From positions 1,906,940,644 to 1,907,004,643 of the forward strand of contig OY728163.1 in NCBI GenBank assembly GCA_963277665.1: DNA of 64,000 nucleotides, in the 5' to 3' direction. The notes below the pieces were generated by a model. That model saw only the letters and a program-made list of their open reading frames with translations, was not told the DNA's origin and searched no databases. Position numbers and translations under genes: made by a program. This stretch comes from Viscum album. Lineage: Eukaryota > Streptophyta > Magnoliopsida > Santalales > Viscaceae. How positions within the stretch are numbered: position 1 is the first letter of the stretch; each line of letters starts with the position of its first letter. Positions 1 to 11,689 of the stretch are shown piece by piece.

Positions 1-1707
1 AATAATTTTTTGAAATGGTATTTATAGAATCATTCCATGCGTTTGAAAAATTGCATAAGGTCTCTATGGTTGTCAAAGATGCACAAATTAAAGATAGAGA
101 CAACAAGGTAAAGCAGCTTGACATATCATTACAACAATTATAAAATATGCCTGAAGAAAAAAGGATAAATTAGAAGAAAACTTTGGAAAAAAAGATGAGA
201 TCAGTTTAGGATGACTAGAACTCCCTCAACAAGAAGTGTTTAGAGCTGGAGGTGGAATTGAAGAATCAACAATCACTCCAAGTTGGAAATTTCCAAATAG
301 ATGAAAGAAGATATGCTTCCACTCAAAAATTAATGGAGTAATATGATTCCAAAAGGAACATCAGATCATCCTCTAATCCAATGGAAATATCCTCTAAGAA
401 GAAGGTGTCCCACAACCAAGTTATTTTGGTTTCTTCTAATGCAATTGAATCATCAAGTACAGATTCAAAGCTAAAATCTAGGATGATTTGGATTGATAAA
501 ATTTTTGATACATCCATCAAAATTGAAAAGATGGATGCTGGGATTATTAAAAATAACAACTCCCAAATGGATTCTCCAAAGAAAAAATGTAATTATAGAA
601 ACAACAAAGCATTGTATCTAGCCTGACAAACACTACAAGAAAAATAATGAGATTTATTGGCTACTGTTGGTGTTGTTGGATGTTTGGGAATCAGACCAAT
701 GATTTCTGGAATAATATTTCAGCATATGAAAGTTATGTAAGGCCTATATTCAGGGAAGGTAGATGTAAAGAAATGAAGCATCCTGGAATGCAATGGAAGA
801 ACACACAGATGAAGAAGAATATGTCCATTATAAATAGATTTGAATATCTTGATGACTTCTATGATAAGTGCAGAAGAAGTGGTCATTGTTTTGAAGAGTA
901 CTGGTTTATTCCTACCATGCCTCAAGCATTTATTGATAATAATCATAGACCACAAAAAAGGTAGGAAAAAGAAAAAAAGAGTTGAAAATTCTTCCATTGG
1001 GAATATTCATAAAAATAAAGTCAAGAAAATAGTGAAAGAACTAATTTCTAAGAAGAAGTTAAAACTGGATTCCAAGAATGTCATTTCAAACAAGAAAATA
1101 TGATTCTACTATGGAAAGAAATGTCATACCATGTATCACTATAAGCAAGCCATTGAAATGAATGGATGCAAGATGAGACTAAAAGTAGAATCAATCCAGA
1201 AGAAGATGGGATTGACAGAAGAAATTCCTGAAGATAATCTTAACATGTTTCCTAAGAAAGGTAACATGAAGAGATTGAAGAAGCCACTTGGAATCTCAGA
1301 ATCTGAAAATGTTATGAAGGAGTGTTTAGTTATCTAGCCTAATCAATTGAAAATTGATAGAGAACTACAATGATTAGAAGATGAAGTACTAGCTAAATCA
1401 AAGGAAAAAAGGGAAACATGTCATTCCACATGATGAAAAAATCTGATTTCATGAGAGGTTGTCAGTACATGAAAAACCAAGTGTCTCACAACAACTGTGT
1501 GGAAGTTTCAAGAAGGCTGGACATCATGAAAACAAATGTATAACTATTTTACCTGGTCAAATTAAGATGTTGAAAATTGAAGAACATAAACTAGTGGAAG
1601 CTACTTCACTGCTGGCAGAAGTAAAGAAAAATAATCCACAAAAGTTGAAGGTAAATGGAAGTAAAGGGTCTATGCTGACAAAGAATGATCAAACATCAAA
1701 TGTATAG
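1..1707 (+). pseudogene. Broken gag-like ORF with several zinc-knuckle relics
   Basis: The plus strand carries lysine-, glutamate- and serine-rich reading frames interrupted by stops and frame changes (381-626, 647-964, 1131-1337, 1459-1707). Four places resemble damaged CCHC knuckles: GYCWCCWMFGNQTNDFW near 660-710, DKCRRSGHCFEEYWF near 862-906, GKKCHTMYH near 1113-1140, and SFKKAGHHENKC near 1505-1541. Copia-type gag proteins bind RNA through such knuckles, and some plant elements carry more than one. The upstream part (1-330) reads like a charged coiled coil. A polypurine-tract cluster and an LTR follow, so this is probably the coding remnant of the same plus-strand element, whose 5' part lies left of the window. 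It could instead be an env-like or other Sirevirus accessory ORF. The gag assignment rests on motif spacing only. Confidence 0.45.
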
Positions 1708-2058
1708 GAAATAGAAGAATGAAGAGTACCAGAAACTTTAGAGCTACAAGGAAAGGAGTTCTTAGGCTGAGAGAAAATTATCTGCCCCAATGCTTCTATT
1801 AAGAAGCTCACAAGTTTATCATCTTATTCCCTTATATTTTTGTTGCATATGTGTGCTTACATTTTAGGGAATTGAATATGAAGTTCATTATCAAAAAAAT
1901 AATTGAATGAACAAAGTGGATAACTACAATTTGGACTAATTATACATGATTTTATAATTACTTGATGTTTTCCACAGTGGAATATTATCATTATGAATAT
2001 CTTGAAGATCATCTGATGATTATTTTACACCATGGAAAATCAAAGTGAGTGCACCCCT

Positions 2059-2246
2059 TGAGGGGGATAAAAAAGAAGGAGATGATATCAATGATTATGT
2101 AAAGACAAACCTTAAAATTCATATCATCTCAAGAAGTTGAAGTTGAGGTATTCCAATCACACTTTCATCCCTTATTCTTCATTGTATTTGTATTGTCAAT
2201 TAAGGGGGATTGTTTGATTGATGCCAATATCGGATGAAAGGGGGAG
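2059..2246 (+). promoter_or_regulatory. Cluster of three polypurine tracts before the LTR
   Basis: Three G5 tracts in purine-rich context occur at about 2059-2066 (GAGGGGGA), 2201-2209 (AAGGGGGAT) and 2236-2246 (GAAAGGGGGAG). The last abuts a TGTTAT start taken as the LTR 5' end. The first is preceded by CCCCTT, so it can form a small hairpin. Multiple polypurine tracts just upstream of the 3' LTR are a described trait of Sirevirus copia elements. They would prime plus-strand DNA synthesis. Confidence 0.55.
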
Positions 2247-4344
2247 TGTTATATTTTCACATGAATTTTCTAATAATTTTGGTGAAGTATGTCCCAGATT
2301 TAGCATGTCATTATTAGATGTGACTATTTTCAACCCCTAGGATAAGATTTGTTACATTCTGAGCATGATTTCACATGTGTGATTGTTTATGGACAGCACT
2401 GAATACCTTGGTCATATCTCTTTTAATTTCTACACAAGGTTATCCCAAGTAGACTTAGAGTTTATTTACTAAAGGCTCTTTGCTAAGTTAAATGTGACAT
2501 CATCCCTCTCTCATAAATATTCTTAAAGATATTCCTTAAAGGTAGGAGGACATGTTTTTTAACAGACCCTACTACACCATTGCATTTGGTTTCCAATAAG
2601 TGGGAGAGAATATTGGCACACATATTCACCCATACAAAGTGTTCTTAAGTGATATTTAAAACATAATAAAAATGGGGATATTCCAGATTATGGTGTTTCA
2701 TTTTTTGTCAATAAAAAGTCAAGTGTAAATAAGTTTTCAATATGTGTATGGAAAGGTAGTTATGGAAACTATGATAATGATTGAAGTGGTGATTCTTAAA
2801 GTAATGTTGCTGACTCAGTGAAGAACCTGCTTTGATTTTCAAGATGTTTCATATCCAATATCACTTTGAGAATTACCATTTAACAATGGACGACATGTTT
2901 GGACATTCTCCATAAGTTCCAGGACTGGTATCAAAGAGATACATTATTACAACACTTGATTAAGTCCATGAAATACTCAATTGCATGAGAAAAGAAGTGA
3001 ACATCCATCCATAGTCACTAAGTTGATGAGGTCTTGAAGATCCATCCATTGAATCAAAATGGATAAATTTTAAGAAATCAGACGATTAAAGAACTGATCT
3101 TCAAAGTTCAAAGACATGTGTTTAAAGGATAACACATCACTCACAATAAGGTTACCATGCATTATTCTCTAAATTTATGAGGATAAGAAGAACCCACACA
3201 TCATTCTTGATTGATTCAAAGATGCTTAATTAAGTGGTTTGAAATTCATGATCAAAACCTTAAGAATGATTGATGATGTTTGAAGATGAAGAAGAAGAAA
3301 GAAAGCATGAGTGGGATTTGAATAAAGAAGTCTGGTTTGGCATTTTAAGGATGAATTCAAACTTAGTTTTTATACAATGTATTTAGAATATTCCTTTACC
3401 AAAAAAATAGGGCAAACCATGCAGGCCAGCTAAAGCCCTCACCCAAGGAATATGCGGGACCCGAGGTTCAACCGCACCCAGGAGGAAGGCCTCAAAACCT
3501 GCCCTAAATAGGCATAGGAGTGCGGGCTGTGTATAATCCCACATGAGAATGCATGGTGATCAACCCATGAGGCCAGGTGTGCATAGTGAATTCTAGGAGC
3601 ATGCCCAAGGAGGCAAGAATGGGCGTAGAAGTGCGCCTGCAGAAGCGATCCTACAGAACACAGGTGCGGGGAGGCACCAGGAGAGAGGGAAAAAGAATTA
3701 TGAGCGGATATTTCCTCATATTTTTATTTAATGAAGCTAAAAGTCGTGACACGTTTCTATGTGGGATGAAATTTTAAAAAAACAGAACTAATCCTGGACA
3801 CTCATCTTATCCCACATCTCGCTCAATCGTTTGATCAGCACAGCATATGGTCATTTAATTGTGGATGTCCATCAATCCTGCATGATTCATGACTAAAACA
3901 AGACTATCTTATCTCCTTCACCGCATTGTCTTTATCCTCTGGCCACCCGACGTGAACCAGTACACCGTTGCCACTTTCGGGCCTCCTTGATCGAACTCCC
4001 TCCACAGTTGATGCTCAAACATCATGCATGATCATTTTATGGACATCACAATATGACACACACATTGAAATTTTCATGCGTGCATCAAAATAGAAGAACT
4101 TGAATGTGGCCAAAGAAAAAAATGTTGCGAGGCCATGTTAGGATGATCTATGCATTCAAGAGAATATTTTCATGCATTCAAAAACCCATGCACATGATTT
4201 TCTCCCTATAACGAAGGATCTCATAGTTTAAAAGGAAATAACATAGATTTGTGCATATCTTAAGCCGCGTTTGAAAATATTCAAATCTAGATATCTTAGG
4301 TGTTCAACGATTTGAACCCCATAGTTTTGAACGCACTCCTTGCC

Positions 4345-4352
4345 TATAAAAG
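4345..4352 (+). promoter_or_regulatory. TATA box of the putative LTR promoter
   Basis: TATAAAAG in the context TGCCTATAAAAGGAGG is a near-consensus plant TATA box. It lies about 2.1 kb into the inferred LTR and would direct transcription rightwards, starting roughly 30 bases downstream. The surrounding 4210-4430 segment is less AT-rich than its flanks, as expected for a promoter core. Function is inferred. Confidence 0.5.
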
Positions 4353-4896
4353 GAGGATCCCAAGCCGTGATGTGGTTTCTTCCGTTCTTAGAAAAATCTC
4401 TTGTTTCTCTGAGAAACATAGCACTAAAAAAATTAGTTTCCATGTAGCCCTACTATGTGAATAAAAAAAAGGTCCTGGTGACCTTCGACAAGTGCTACAC
4501 ACTCTCGAAGGGTCTCACGAAGAAGTAGTCCCATGCAGTCCTTGTGTGAAGGAGAGTAGTGCACCAGTTGTGATTTGTGAAGAGAAGAACTGTGAACCCC
4601 GTGGTTCATGGAATAAGGTGCACACTCTGTGCGAAGAAACCCCATGAACACGCAACTAGTTTTAATAAACCCTTGTCGTGCTTTGTGGAGGAATTCCCAC
4701 AAGTACACAATCGGTGCATGAACCCTTCTGATACCCTGTGAAGGTGCCTGAGCTTTGAACATCCTAGGTTTCACAAAGAGAAGAAGTTTTCATAAATGGA
4801 TAGTGTACACATAAAATTTCCTTGGAGAAGAAGAAAATCCCACACACAAACTTGTTACACCCATTCGGGTTGTGAGGAGAAAAAGAAGAAAGAGGG

Positions 4897-4931
4897 AATT
4901 CATGATGCACATGCATACATGTGCATGAATT
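4897..4931. repeat. 35-bp imperfect palindrome in the LTR
   Basis: The left arm AATTCATGATGCACATG and right arm CATGTGCATGAATT are inverted complements apart from a 3-nt bulge (an extra ATG). A related TGCATGCATTCATATATGCA block lies at about 5212-5231. CCCATTNGGGTT is repeated near 4859, 5033 and 5175, each time beside similar purine-rich text, so the LTR middle is built from diverged repeats. Confidence 0.7.
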
Positions 4932-6284
4932 GAAACAAATTTCATGAAAAGAAAACAATGTAATACAGTGTGTGTGTGTGCAAGTGATGAAGAAGGATGA
5001 ATAATGAATAATAACACACTCAAGAGGCTTCACCCATTAGGGTTTAACGAAACAAACACTTATATTGAACCTAAACTAAATAAAAAGTGAGTGTGTGAAA
5101 AGAACCCAATACAAAAAGTGTGTGTGAAATTAAGAGAGAGAAAAAATTGGAAGGGTGTGTGAAAAAAAATTAAACCCATTGGGGTTCTCACACAAAGAAG
5201 AAAATGATTGTGCATGCATTCATATATGCACATTCACACATGAAGACACTTAAAAGAAGAATCAATATTGTGAATGCATGTGTGTCAAAAAGAAGAAGAA
5301 ATTACATGGAACTCATGAATGAAGCATAATTTACTGAGATAACAAATTCAAGAAGTTTAAAAGCAATGAAATCCATGAATAAAGTTTATTTTAACTGACA
5401 CTGAAGCCATAAAGAATTTAAAGAACATTTGTTAACTGAGTTGACAGTACTTGAGAATCCAAGAAGGCAAACATATCTGATACTGTGAAAAATTATTCTT
5501 GCATTCTTGAAGAGGTTATGTACAGAACTAGCACACACATTAGTGAGGTCGGATCTTCCTTAGAAGAAGAATGAATTAACTGAGAATTGTTGAGACTGAG
5601 TACTAATCAAAAAAAGTGATCAGAAAATATTGGGCAAGGCCAACTGAGCTTACCAAAGGTTGTTGAAGATTCTTAAAGAGATACACAGGAAAATGTGATT
5701 GAGTAAGCACGTGTGGAGAGAGCAGAAGATAATCTAAATTGAATCAAGAATGGACATAATGAAGAAATATTCTCATGTGACTTGAGGGCTATAAGACCCC
5801 TGTGAGATTCAGAGAGGATAAGAAGTCTTTAGTGGGACACTGAAGTTGGCTAGTGGACTCTGGTAACACTGTGGGATGCAGTATAAAGACCCTCCAGTGG
5901 GACTAGGAATGATATAGTGGTAATCTATATCAACCATTTTAATTGATAACAGGATTATAGTAGAGAATTTTTGTTTTTGGTAATAACCAACACAGCAAGG
6001 ATTAGTTCTTTGAACCGAAACTTTTAAATCCTTGTGTTTAGTTCCTTTACATTTACTACACCATTCGTGGTAAGGCAGAGTGACACAAGAAGAGTAGATT
6101 TAGGCTTTATCTATCCATAGAGGTTTAATTGAAATAAATCAATTAGTAAAATATTTAAAGGGATCACTAATTCACCCCTCCCCCTCTAAGTGATTCACAC
6201 TGATTTGGGAACTTCATAAACTATGGAAAAAAATAGTTCACCAATCCTTTACATTTTGAATTCAATTTTCATGAATTTTGTGAA

Positions 6285-6660
6285 CTATCTACATTTTTCT
6301 TCATCTAATCCACCAGGTATTATTTCATCAACATATATCATCACCATAATTCTTTTATTACTATAATTGTTGAAATAGATATTATAATCAACTCCACAAC
6401 ATTGTAAATTAAGAATCTTCAAAAAATAATCTAGTATTGAATACCATAATATTGCTGATTGTTTCAACCCATATATTTTCCTTCTCATTCGAAAACTTTC
6501 TTCTCATCTTCATTCATGAGGAAATCATTTCACTTTTCAATATAAAGTTCTTCTTCCAGAACCCCATTCAAAAACACTGATTTAACATCCATTAGTAAAT
6601 CATTGATCTTTATTTGAACTCATATGTACAAGAATAATTGGATTTTATCTAGCCTTGCAA
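6285..6660 (-). pseudogene. Copia reverse transcriptase fragment
   Basis: The reverse transcriptase copies the element RNA into DNA inside the virus-like particle. The minus strand encodes MDVKSVFLNGVLEEELYIEK (about 6530-6590), matching the conserved copia MDVKTAFLNG motif. After a stop comes RKIYGLKQSAILWY and then MVMIYVDE near the left end. The catalytic YVDD box reads YVDE, so an essential metal-binding aspartate is lost. In-frame stops also occur, for example between the FLNG motif and the GLKQS motif. The remaining palm, thumb and RNase H are missing to the left. Confidence 0.85.
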
Positions 6661-7499
6661 AAGTTTCAAATGTTTTATATACATCAATACCCTTTATATA
6701 AGAGTATGATTTTTACACTAGTCGTGATTTGTTTTGAATCATTGTACTATCTTCATTCATTATTTTTCAAAATTCCAATTTATCCCCCATTAAATTATTA
6801 TATGTTGGAATTAGAAAAATATCCCCTATATAATTATTCTCAATTTGGATATGCACTTCATTCATAGTATGAACCCATTTTTCATCTCCAAATTCTACCT
6901 CAAAACATTTTGTCTCTACCTATGATAAGAACAATGCTTGTGGTAGATTCTCCACCCTCTTTTGTCTGCACTGGAACTCTATAATCACAAATTATGTACT
7001 ATCTTTCAATTTAATCACTTCTCATACAACTTTGCGAGGTTACTACTTTTTTATCATACTTTTAATTATCTGAATCTTCTTTTGAATTAGCCTCTCGAAC
7101 TAGAAGATTCCTCGTAATTCTTATCTCTTCATCACTATCCTCTTGAGACTAATCTTGTTTTTTCCTGAATATTCTACTCATTATCTAATATAGTCACATC
7201 ATTGCTTTCAGATACCAATTTTCATATTATTATTTAAGTATTTCAATGCTTTAATTTTATTTAGGTATCCAAGGAATATCTCTTTATCTCTATAGGATTG
7301 AAACATCCTATGTTTCTCCTTATTGATAATGAAACAATTACTTCCGATGACTCAAAAGTACCTTAATGTTGTATTCTTTTCATACCATAGCTCATATGAT
7401 GTCTTCAATTATTTCATACCTAATAACTCTATAGTCGATGTGTAGAATAATTTCACCATATCTTCTTTCCAAAACTTCTCTCAAAGGTCTTTCTCAATG

Positions 7500-7800
7500 A
7501 GAATTATTCTATCCAAGTCATTGATAATTTAGTTTCTTCTCTCAACAAATCAATTTTGCTGTGGAGTTCTTAATTTTGAGAAATGGAGACTTATCCCATG
7601 TTTCTCAAGATAATACTCTAGTTTAATATTTTTGAAACCAGTTCCACTATCTGTTTGGATCTTTTGGATTCCTTGATCTAGCATCTTTTCAACTTCCCTT
7701 CCATAATTTTTTATGCAAATGAACACCATAGACATGTGAGCGATGACTGAATCCCATTTCATTCTAGTAAAATCATCAATTAAGAGAACAAAATATCTTC
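7500..7800 (-). pseudogene. Copia integrase core fragment
   Basis: Minus-strand translation shows IQTDSGTGFKN (the second catalytic Asp context, normally TDxGxEF), then HGISLHFSKLRTPQQN. After an in-frame TGA comes FVERRN, which retains the catalytic Glu context. The integrase inserts the cDNA into the host chromosome. The fragment lies between the GAG-pre-integrase relic on the right and RT on the left, as expected for copia pol. Confidence 0.8.
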
Positions 7801-8100
7801 TCCCATCATTATCTCTTAGTTAAATATATTCTCACATATCAATATAAACCAACTCAAGTACTTTTTTAACCTTTTATCTTTTCCCTTATATGTCATTTGA
7901 AGGATCTTTTATTTTTCAAATGAATTGCATGTATTGGTATGATCATGTGATAACCTAGGGAGGTCTCGATCATCATCACATTTTACCATATCTTCCAATG
8001 ATGTTTTGATAAAATGAGAAAGGTATTTTTTTCATAAATTTTTCCCCCTTCCTTAGACTAAAAACATATATTCTTCTCCGGCTATAAGTTACAGATTCCC

Positions 8101-8397
8101 TTATATATGATTTCCCTTCAAAACAAATTCATCATATTTTTCCATAATGATATAACATTTCTTTGAGAATATTATTTTAGGTCTTGAGATAAATATTTGA
8201 CTTACGCTTAATAGGTTGTGATTGAGACAATCAAAAACCAAGAAATATTCACGTCTAATTTCTTTTCCCCCAAACAAATATTTCCCTAAGCTAATAATCC
8301 TCCAGATTTCATCATTACCAAATCTTATAATAACTTCCTTGTCATATCTGATTCTAGTCACTAGTTCCTTTTTTATATCATATGAGAGGTGCATCAA
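8101..8397 (-). pseudogene. Copia protease-to-integrase junction (GAG-pre-integrase region)
   Basis: A 98-residue open stretch reads VIIRFGNDEIWRIISLGKY, then REYFLVFDCLNHNLLSVSQI, followed by IIFSKKCYI. Copia polyproteins carry the matching pattern of a gly-rich strand, then LKHNLLSVSQL and a GCYI-type segment, between protease and the integrase zinc finger. The final part of the domain (the HxxxH zinc motif) is not seen. Clear family match, no function expected. Confidence 0.8.
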
Positions 8398-8623
8398 CTA
8401 TCAATTATTTATATTCTAGTTCGATATTATGCTTTGAAAGTGATATCTACAACCACTTCATATTCATATCTTTCCATTTTGATCTGGGTATTAGACAGAC
8501 ACTCTTGATGATGCTCGGATCATGATAGAACAAATTCATCATGTAATGCTAAAAATTATTTTTTTGTTTTTAGTTGATTTGATAATCAATTGAGTTTCTG
8601 TTGAGGAACCCATTTAGGATACT

Positions 8624-8959
8624 TCAGTACAGTTTTCTACATTGATTATGAGCAATATATTGCCACGTGGCTGAATCCTCCATACATAAAACAATAACCA
8701 TCAAATTATGTCCTAGAAAATAGGTCTCTTTATGGGTTCTGTTGTTGGCCTTGTACCTTCGGTACCTCTTGTCCCTGGAATATAATTTTTTTGAGTGTCC
8801 CATATTTCCAAAACAATAACATCTAATATGGGGTTCATTATTGTGTGTGATTATAGAACTCCTAGTTTTCTCGTGCATTCTCGAAATCTTCTGGTTCTGA
8901 TTTTTACCAAAATAGGTATTCATTCTCAGAGTGGGGGCTTGTTCCCTAACTTCAACCAT
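8624..8959 (-). pseudogene. Copia gag C-terminus with damaged zinc knuckle
   Basis: The minus strand reads IRCYCFGNMGHSKKLYSRDKR. This keeps the Cys and GH core of a CCHC knuckle, but the last Cys is replaced by Tyr. Downstream residues (about 8624-8700) sit where the copia protease active site should be, but no DSGA motif remains. The knuckle packages genomic RNA in functional elements. Confidence 0.75.
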
Positions 8960-9269
8960 TACTACTTTTTGTTTGTGATCAATCCCCCTGCCAACTGTAT
9001 TGTTCTGATTAATTGTTTTCTTTTATTGAAATTCCTTTTTATTTTTTATTGGAACTCTGAATTATACATTTACATTTTCTATTTTCTTTGTATCCTTCTT
9101 TTCTATATTCAATATTTTCTTGTAATCTTTTACTTTCCATCACATACTGATAAATTCCTCTTAAAGTTCTTTAATATTTTTTATTTTATCTTTTCTAGTA
9201 TTATTCAAACTATTGATCACTCTTTTCTATTATTTGATTTTGAGTTTATACCTAATAATCTTTTAGGAG

Positions 9270-10430
9270 TTCTCTAGAATTTAGGATTGAATCATTTCAA
9301 TTTCTTTCTATAGCCCAGAAGTTTCTTCTTCTTTTGTTTCATATAAAGTTTGGCATCATTAACCATCATGTTGGATTATATTTTTGTATCCCCAAATATC
9401 TATCTCATTAACTTCATCTTCTAATTTAATCTTAAGGTCAACAATTACTTTCCTTCTCCTTTATCATTGTGTTTATTTTCGCTTGATTTGTAATTTTTGA
9501 GAAATGACACAATAGAATATTCTTCATGATCATAGAAGTACTCCAATTCTTCTACCTCATATTCTTATGAACTATTGTCTTCTTTTGAATGTAGATTCTT
9601 ATTTTTGAATAAACTTGTCTTGTTACTCCTACCTTTCACATTGACTGAATACCACATCATAAGAATTTCATCATTAACTTCATAATCATCTTGAAACTTA
9701 ATAGGACACTTTTCTAAAAGATTTAAAATCTTTCCACATCAAAATTAAGCGAGTGGTAGTTTCCCTTTAAAGTTTCCACCTACTATTTTCAGATTTGAGG
9801 AGATAAATTATATGACATCATCCAAATTTTCTTCCTCCTGAATATCTTTAAAATTTATACTCTTCAAGTCCCTGAATTTGAATTATTTGGACTTCACTTT
9901 TTCCACATCATTTTTATAATCATTTCTCATCTCATATTCAACAAGAGTACTATGCATGTTATTCAATGTCAACTCCTTTGCATATTTATCTTTCAATATA
10001 GAAACATTATAATTAAACTGAGGAGGTCATGCTATCAAAATGTGATTAAGAATATTTATATCTTCAATAATTTCTTTGACACTATACATGTCTTCCAAAA
10101 AATCATTCACCCCATCAAATAATGCATCGACAGATTTAGTACGGTGTATTCTCAGATACTCAAACATGTTCATTAGAATATGATGTTTAGTTTCTCCCAC
10201 TTTTTAGTCACCCTCATAAACATTTAGAAAAAATTTCCACATATAATGTGATGAATTACATGACCTCAACTTTATATAAATTGCATTGGATAGGGATCTC
10301 TCCAAAATAATTGATCCTTTTTGTATCAACATCTAATTCTCTATGTTATGATTCTGATAAAAAAAATTACATCCATACTGGTAGAAATACCATGCCTTGA
10401 AGTTGTAAATAAATCAATACGAAATGACTG
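9270..10430 (-). pseudogene. Copia gag (UBN2-type) remnant
   Basis: No long ORF survives, but between about 9890 and 10160 the minus strand keeps a recognisable gag core: SVDALFDGVNDFLEDMY, then IIEDINILNHIL, a stop, PPQFNYNVSIL and LTLNNMHSTLVEYEMR. This is the spacing of the UBN2/retrotran_gag domain of copia capsids (helix, ILxxLPxxF, then LTLxxLxxxLxxxE). Position next to the primer binding site at 10553-10567 fits the start of the polyprotein. Confidence 0.75.
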
Positions 10431-10552
10431 AAATAAGTGTTTCATTATATTCTTCTATACCTAAAAATTGTTACAATCAAAGATCAATATAACTTTGTGA
10501 ATAAGAGGTTATGTTTCGTCAACTTTGAGATAAACATTGACATTCAACCATT

Positions 10553-10567
10553 TTATTTGATAACAAT
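10553..10567 (-). promoter_or_regulatory. Degenerate primer binding site of the copia element
   Basis: The minus strand reads ATTGTTATCAAATAA immediately after an LTR end ...CTAGATTAACA. The usual plant copia site, complementary to initiator tRNA-Met, is TGGTATCAGAGC, so several bases have changed. It fixes the orientation and the 5' LTR border at 10568. Confidence 0.55.
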
Positions 10568-10852
10568 TGTTAATCTAGCAAGGATAAATACCCATAGAGA
10601 GGGGTTGAATCATAGAATTATACAATAAAGCAACTGCCCCTTAAGATCTTGTTTTTTCATTAAATGAAACACTCTTTCCTCCCTTTCCCATAGTAATGTA
10701 TGAACAAAAATTAAATCCTGAATGATACACATCAATTTTACATTATTCACCCTCACTGGGATTTTTCCAAGGAGCATACAATGGAAATGTGTCGATATAC
10801 TAAATCATCAAAGGCTCACTGCCAAAATACAAGGTTCAAGCTAGATCAATTC
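10568..10852 (-). repeat. Part of the copia 5' LTR, interrupted by a later insertion
   Basis: In minus-strand sense this segment ends with TTCAACCCCTCTCTATGGGT and then CTAGATTAACA, typical of a copia LTR 3' end. The LTR should continue to the right of 19370, because the element at 10853-19364 with TSD AATTC interrupts it. The far end of the LTR was not located. Confidence 0.5.
10848..10852. repeat. Target site duplication AATTC, left
   Basis: AATTC directly precedes the LTR start and is repeated at 19365-19369 directly after the other LTR. Confidence 0.9.
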
Positions 10853-11689
10853 TATATCATCCCGCCTTTTTATCACATAAACTTTCATTACATTATACAA
10901 AACTGAGGATCTTTAAGGTTTAGTGTCTTGGAAACCAGGAACTTAAAACATGAAAACATAAAACATTCTTCTTAAACACTTGAAAGGCTTCTCCTCATGT
11001 TCATCGTAGGTTCATTACTGCATCTCATAACCTGGGGACATACATCAAATGAAAGGGTGATCATAAGGCCCAGTAAGGGAAACAAGGGAAACATTTAACA
11101 TGTGAACTTGAGATACATCAACTATGTCATGAACAAGAACTTTAAGGCATGATAAAAAAAATCATGTGGCATATCATAATAAAAATAACATTTTTCATAA
11201 CTTTAAGATGTGGCTACATCATTTAACATAGACAATCATGAACATATCACCAAGGTCCATCCCCAAGGTGTCATTTGAAAATTACCAAGGTTATTCACCA
11301 AGGTATCATGAAAATTGTAATCTCTAGTGGTTACATCATTACCCAATGCATTGGAGCGCTATCAGGGCGCACCCTTAATTTGTCTTTATTACCATGTGAG
11401 CCACATATATCATCATAAAAAAATTCATAAATAACCCATATATCATAAAATAAATGGGTTTCATTTCATAATCACAACTTTTTAAAAACTGCTTTAAAGA
11501 CATGATCTTTACGTCACTTTAAAACCCACAGAAAAGGAAGGTGGGTCTCATGTATGTAAATCCCAGAATTCAAAATAGAACATTTTGGTATATATGTGAA
11601 TACCCCTTTATAAGAAATAGCTTTGAGTATTCACTTAATAATATAAAATAACTTTAGAAAAAGAAAGAGACATTTTGACACGGAAATTC

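Larger units (their letters stand above)
2247..6199 (+). repeat. Probable 3' LTR of a plus-strand Sirevirus-like copia element
   Basis: The LTR is inferred to start at TGTTATATTTTC right after the polypurine tract. It ends near 6199, after a CACCCCTCCCCCTCTAAGTG stretch typical of the 3' ends of copia LTRs in plants. A TATA box at 4345-4352 and a long purine-rich middle (about 4560-5330) support an LTR. No second copy is inside the window, so the borders and the target duplication cannot be verified. A GC-richer island at about 3400-3760 differs in base composition from the rest and may be a separate insertion; I could not identify it. Just after 6240 the sequence becomes minus-strand copia reverse transcriptase, so this element appears inserted into, or abutting, that older element. 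Confidence 0.5.
6240..10567 (-). mobile_element. Degenerate Ty1/copia retrotransposon body
   Basis: Reading the minus strand from right to left gives primer binding site relic, gag, zinc knuckle, GAG-pre-integrase domain, integrase and reverse transcriptase, which is the diagnostic copia order (integrase before RT). Every domain is broken by stops and frameshifts. No RNase H or 3' LTR is visible; the body stops near 6240 beside the plus-strand LTR. On the right, the 5' LTR starting at 10568 is cut by the element at 10853-19364. The element is clearly old. The Sirevirus or Tork lineage cannot be decided. Confidence 0.85.

Noticed and set aside
4433..5033. Minus-strand ORFs of about 90 to 113 codons
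   Set aside because: They fall in the purine-rich LTR repeat region, overlap each other, and show no domain. The promoter there points the other way.
8795..9277. 160-codon plus-strand ORF rich in Phe, Ile and Leu
   Set aside because: It is antisense to the copia gag remnant. The hydrophobic content reflects T-rich sequence.
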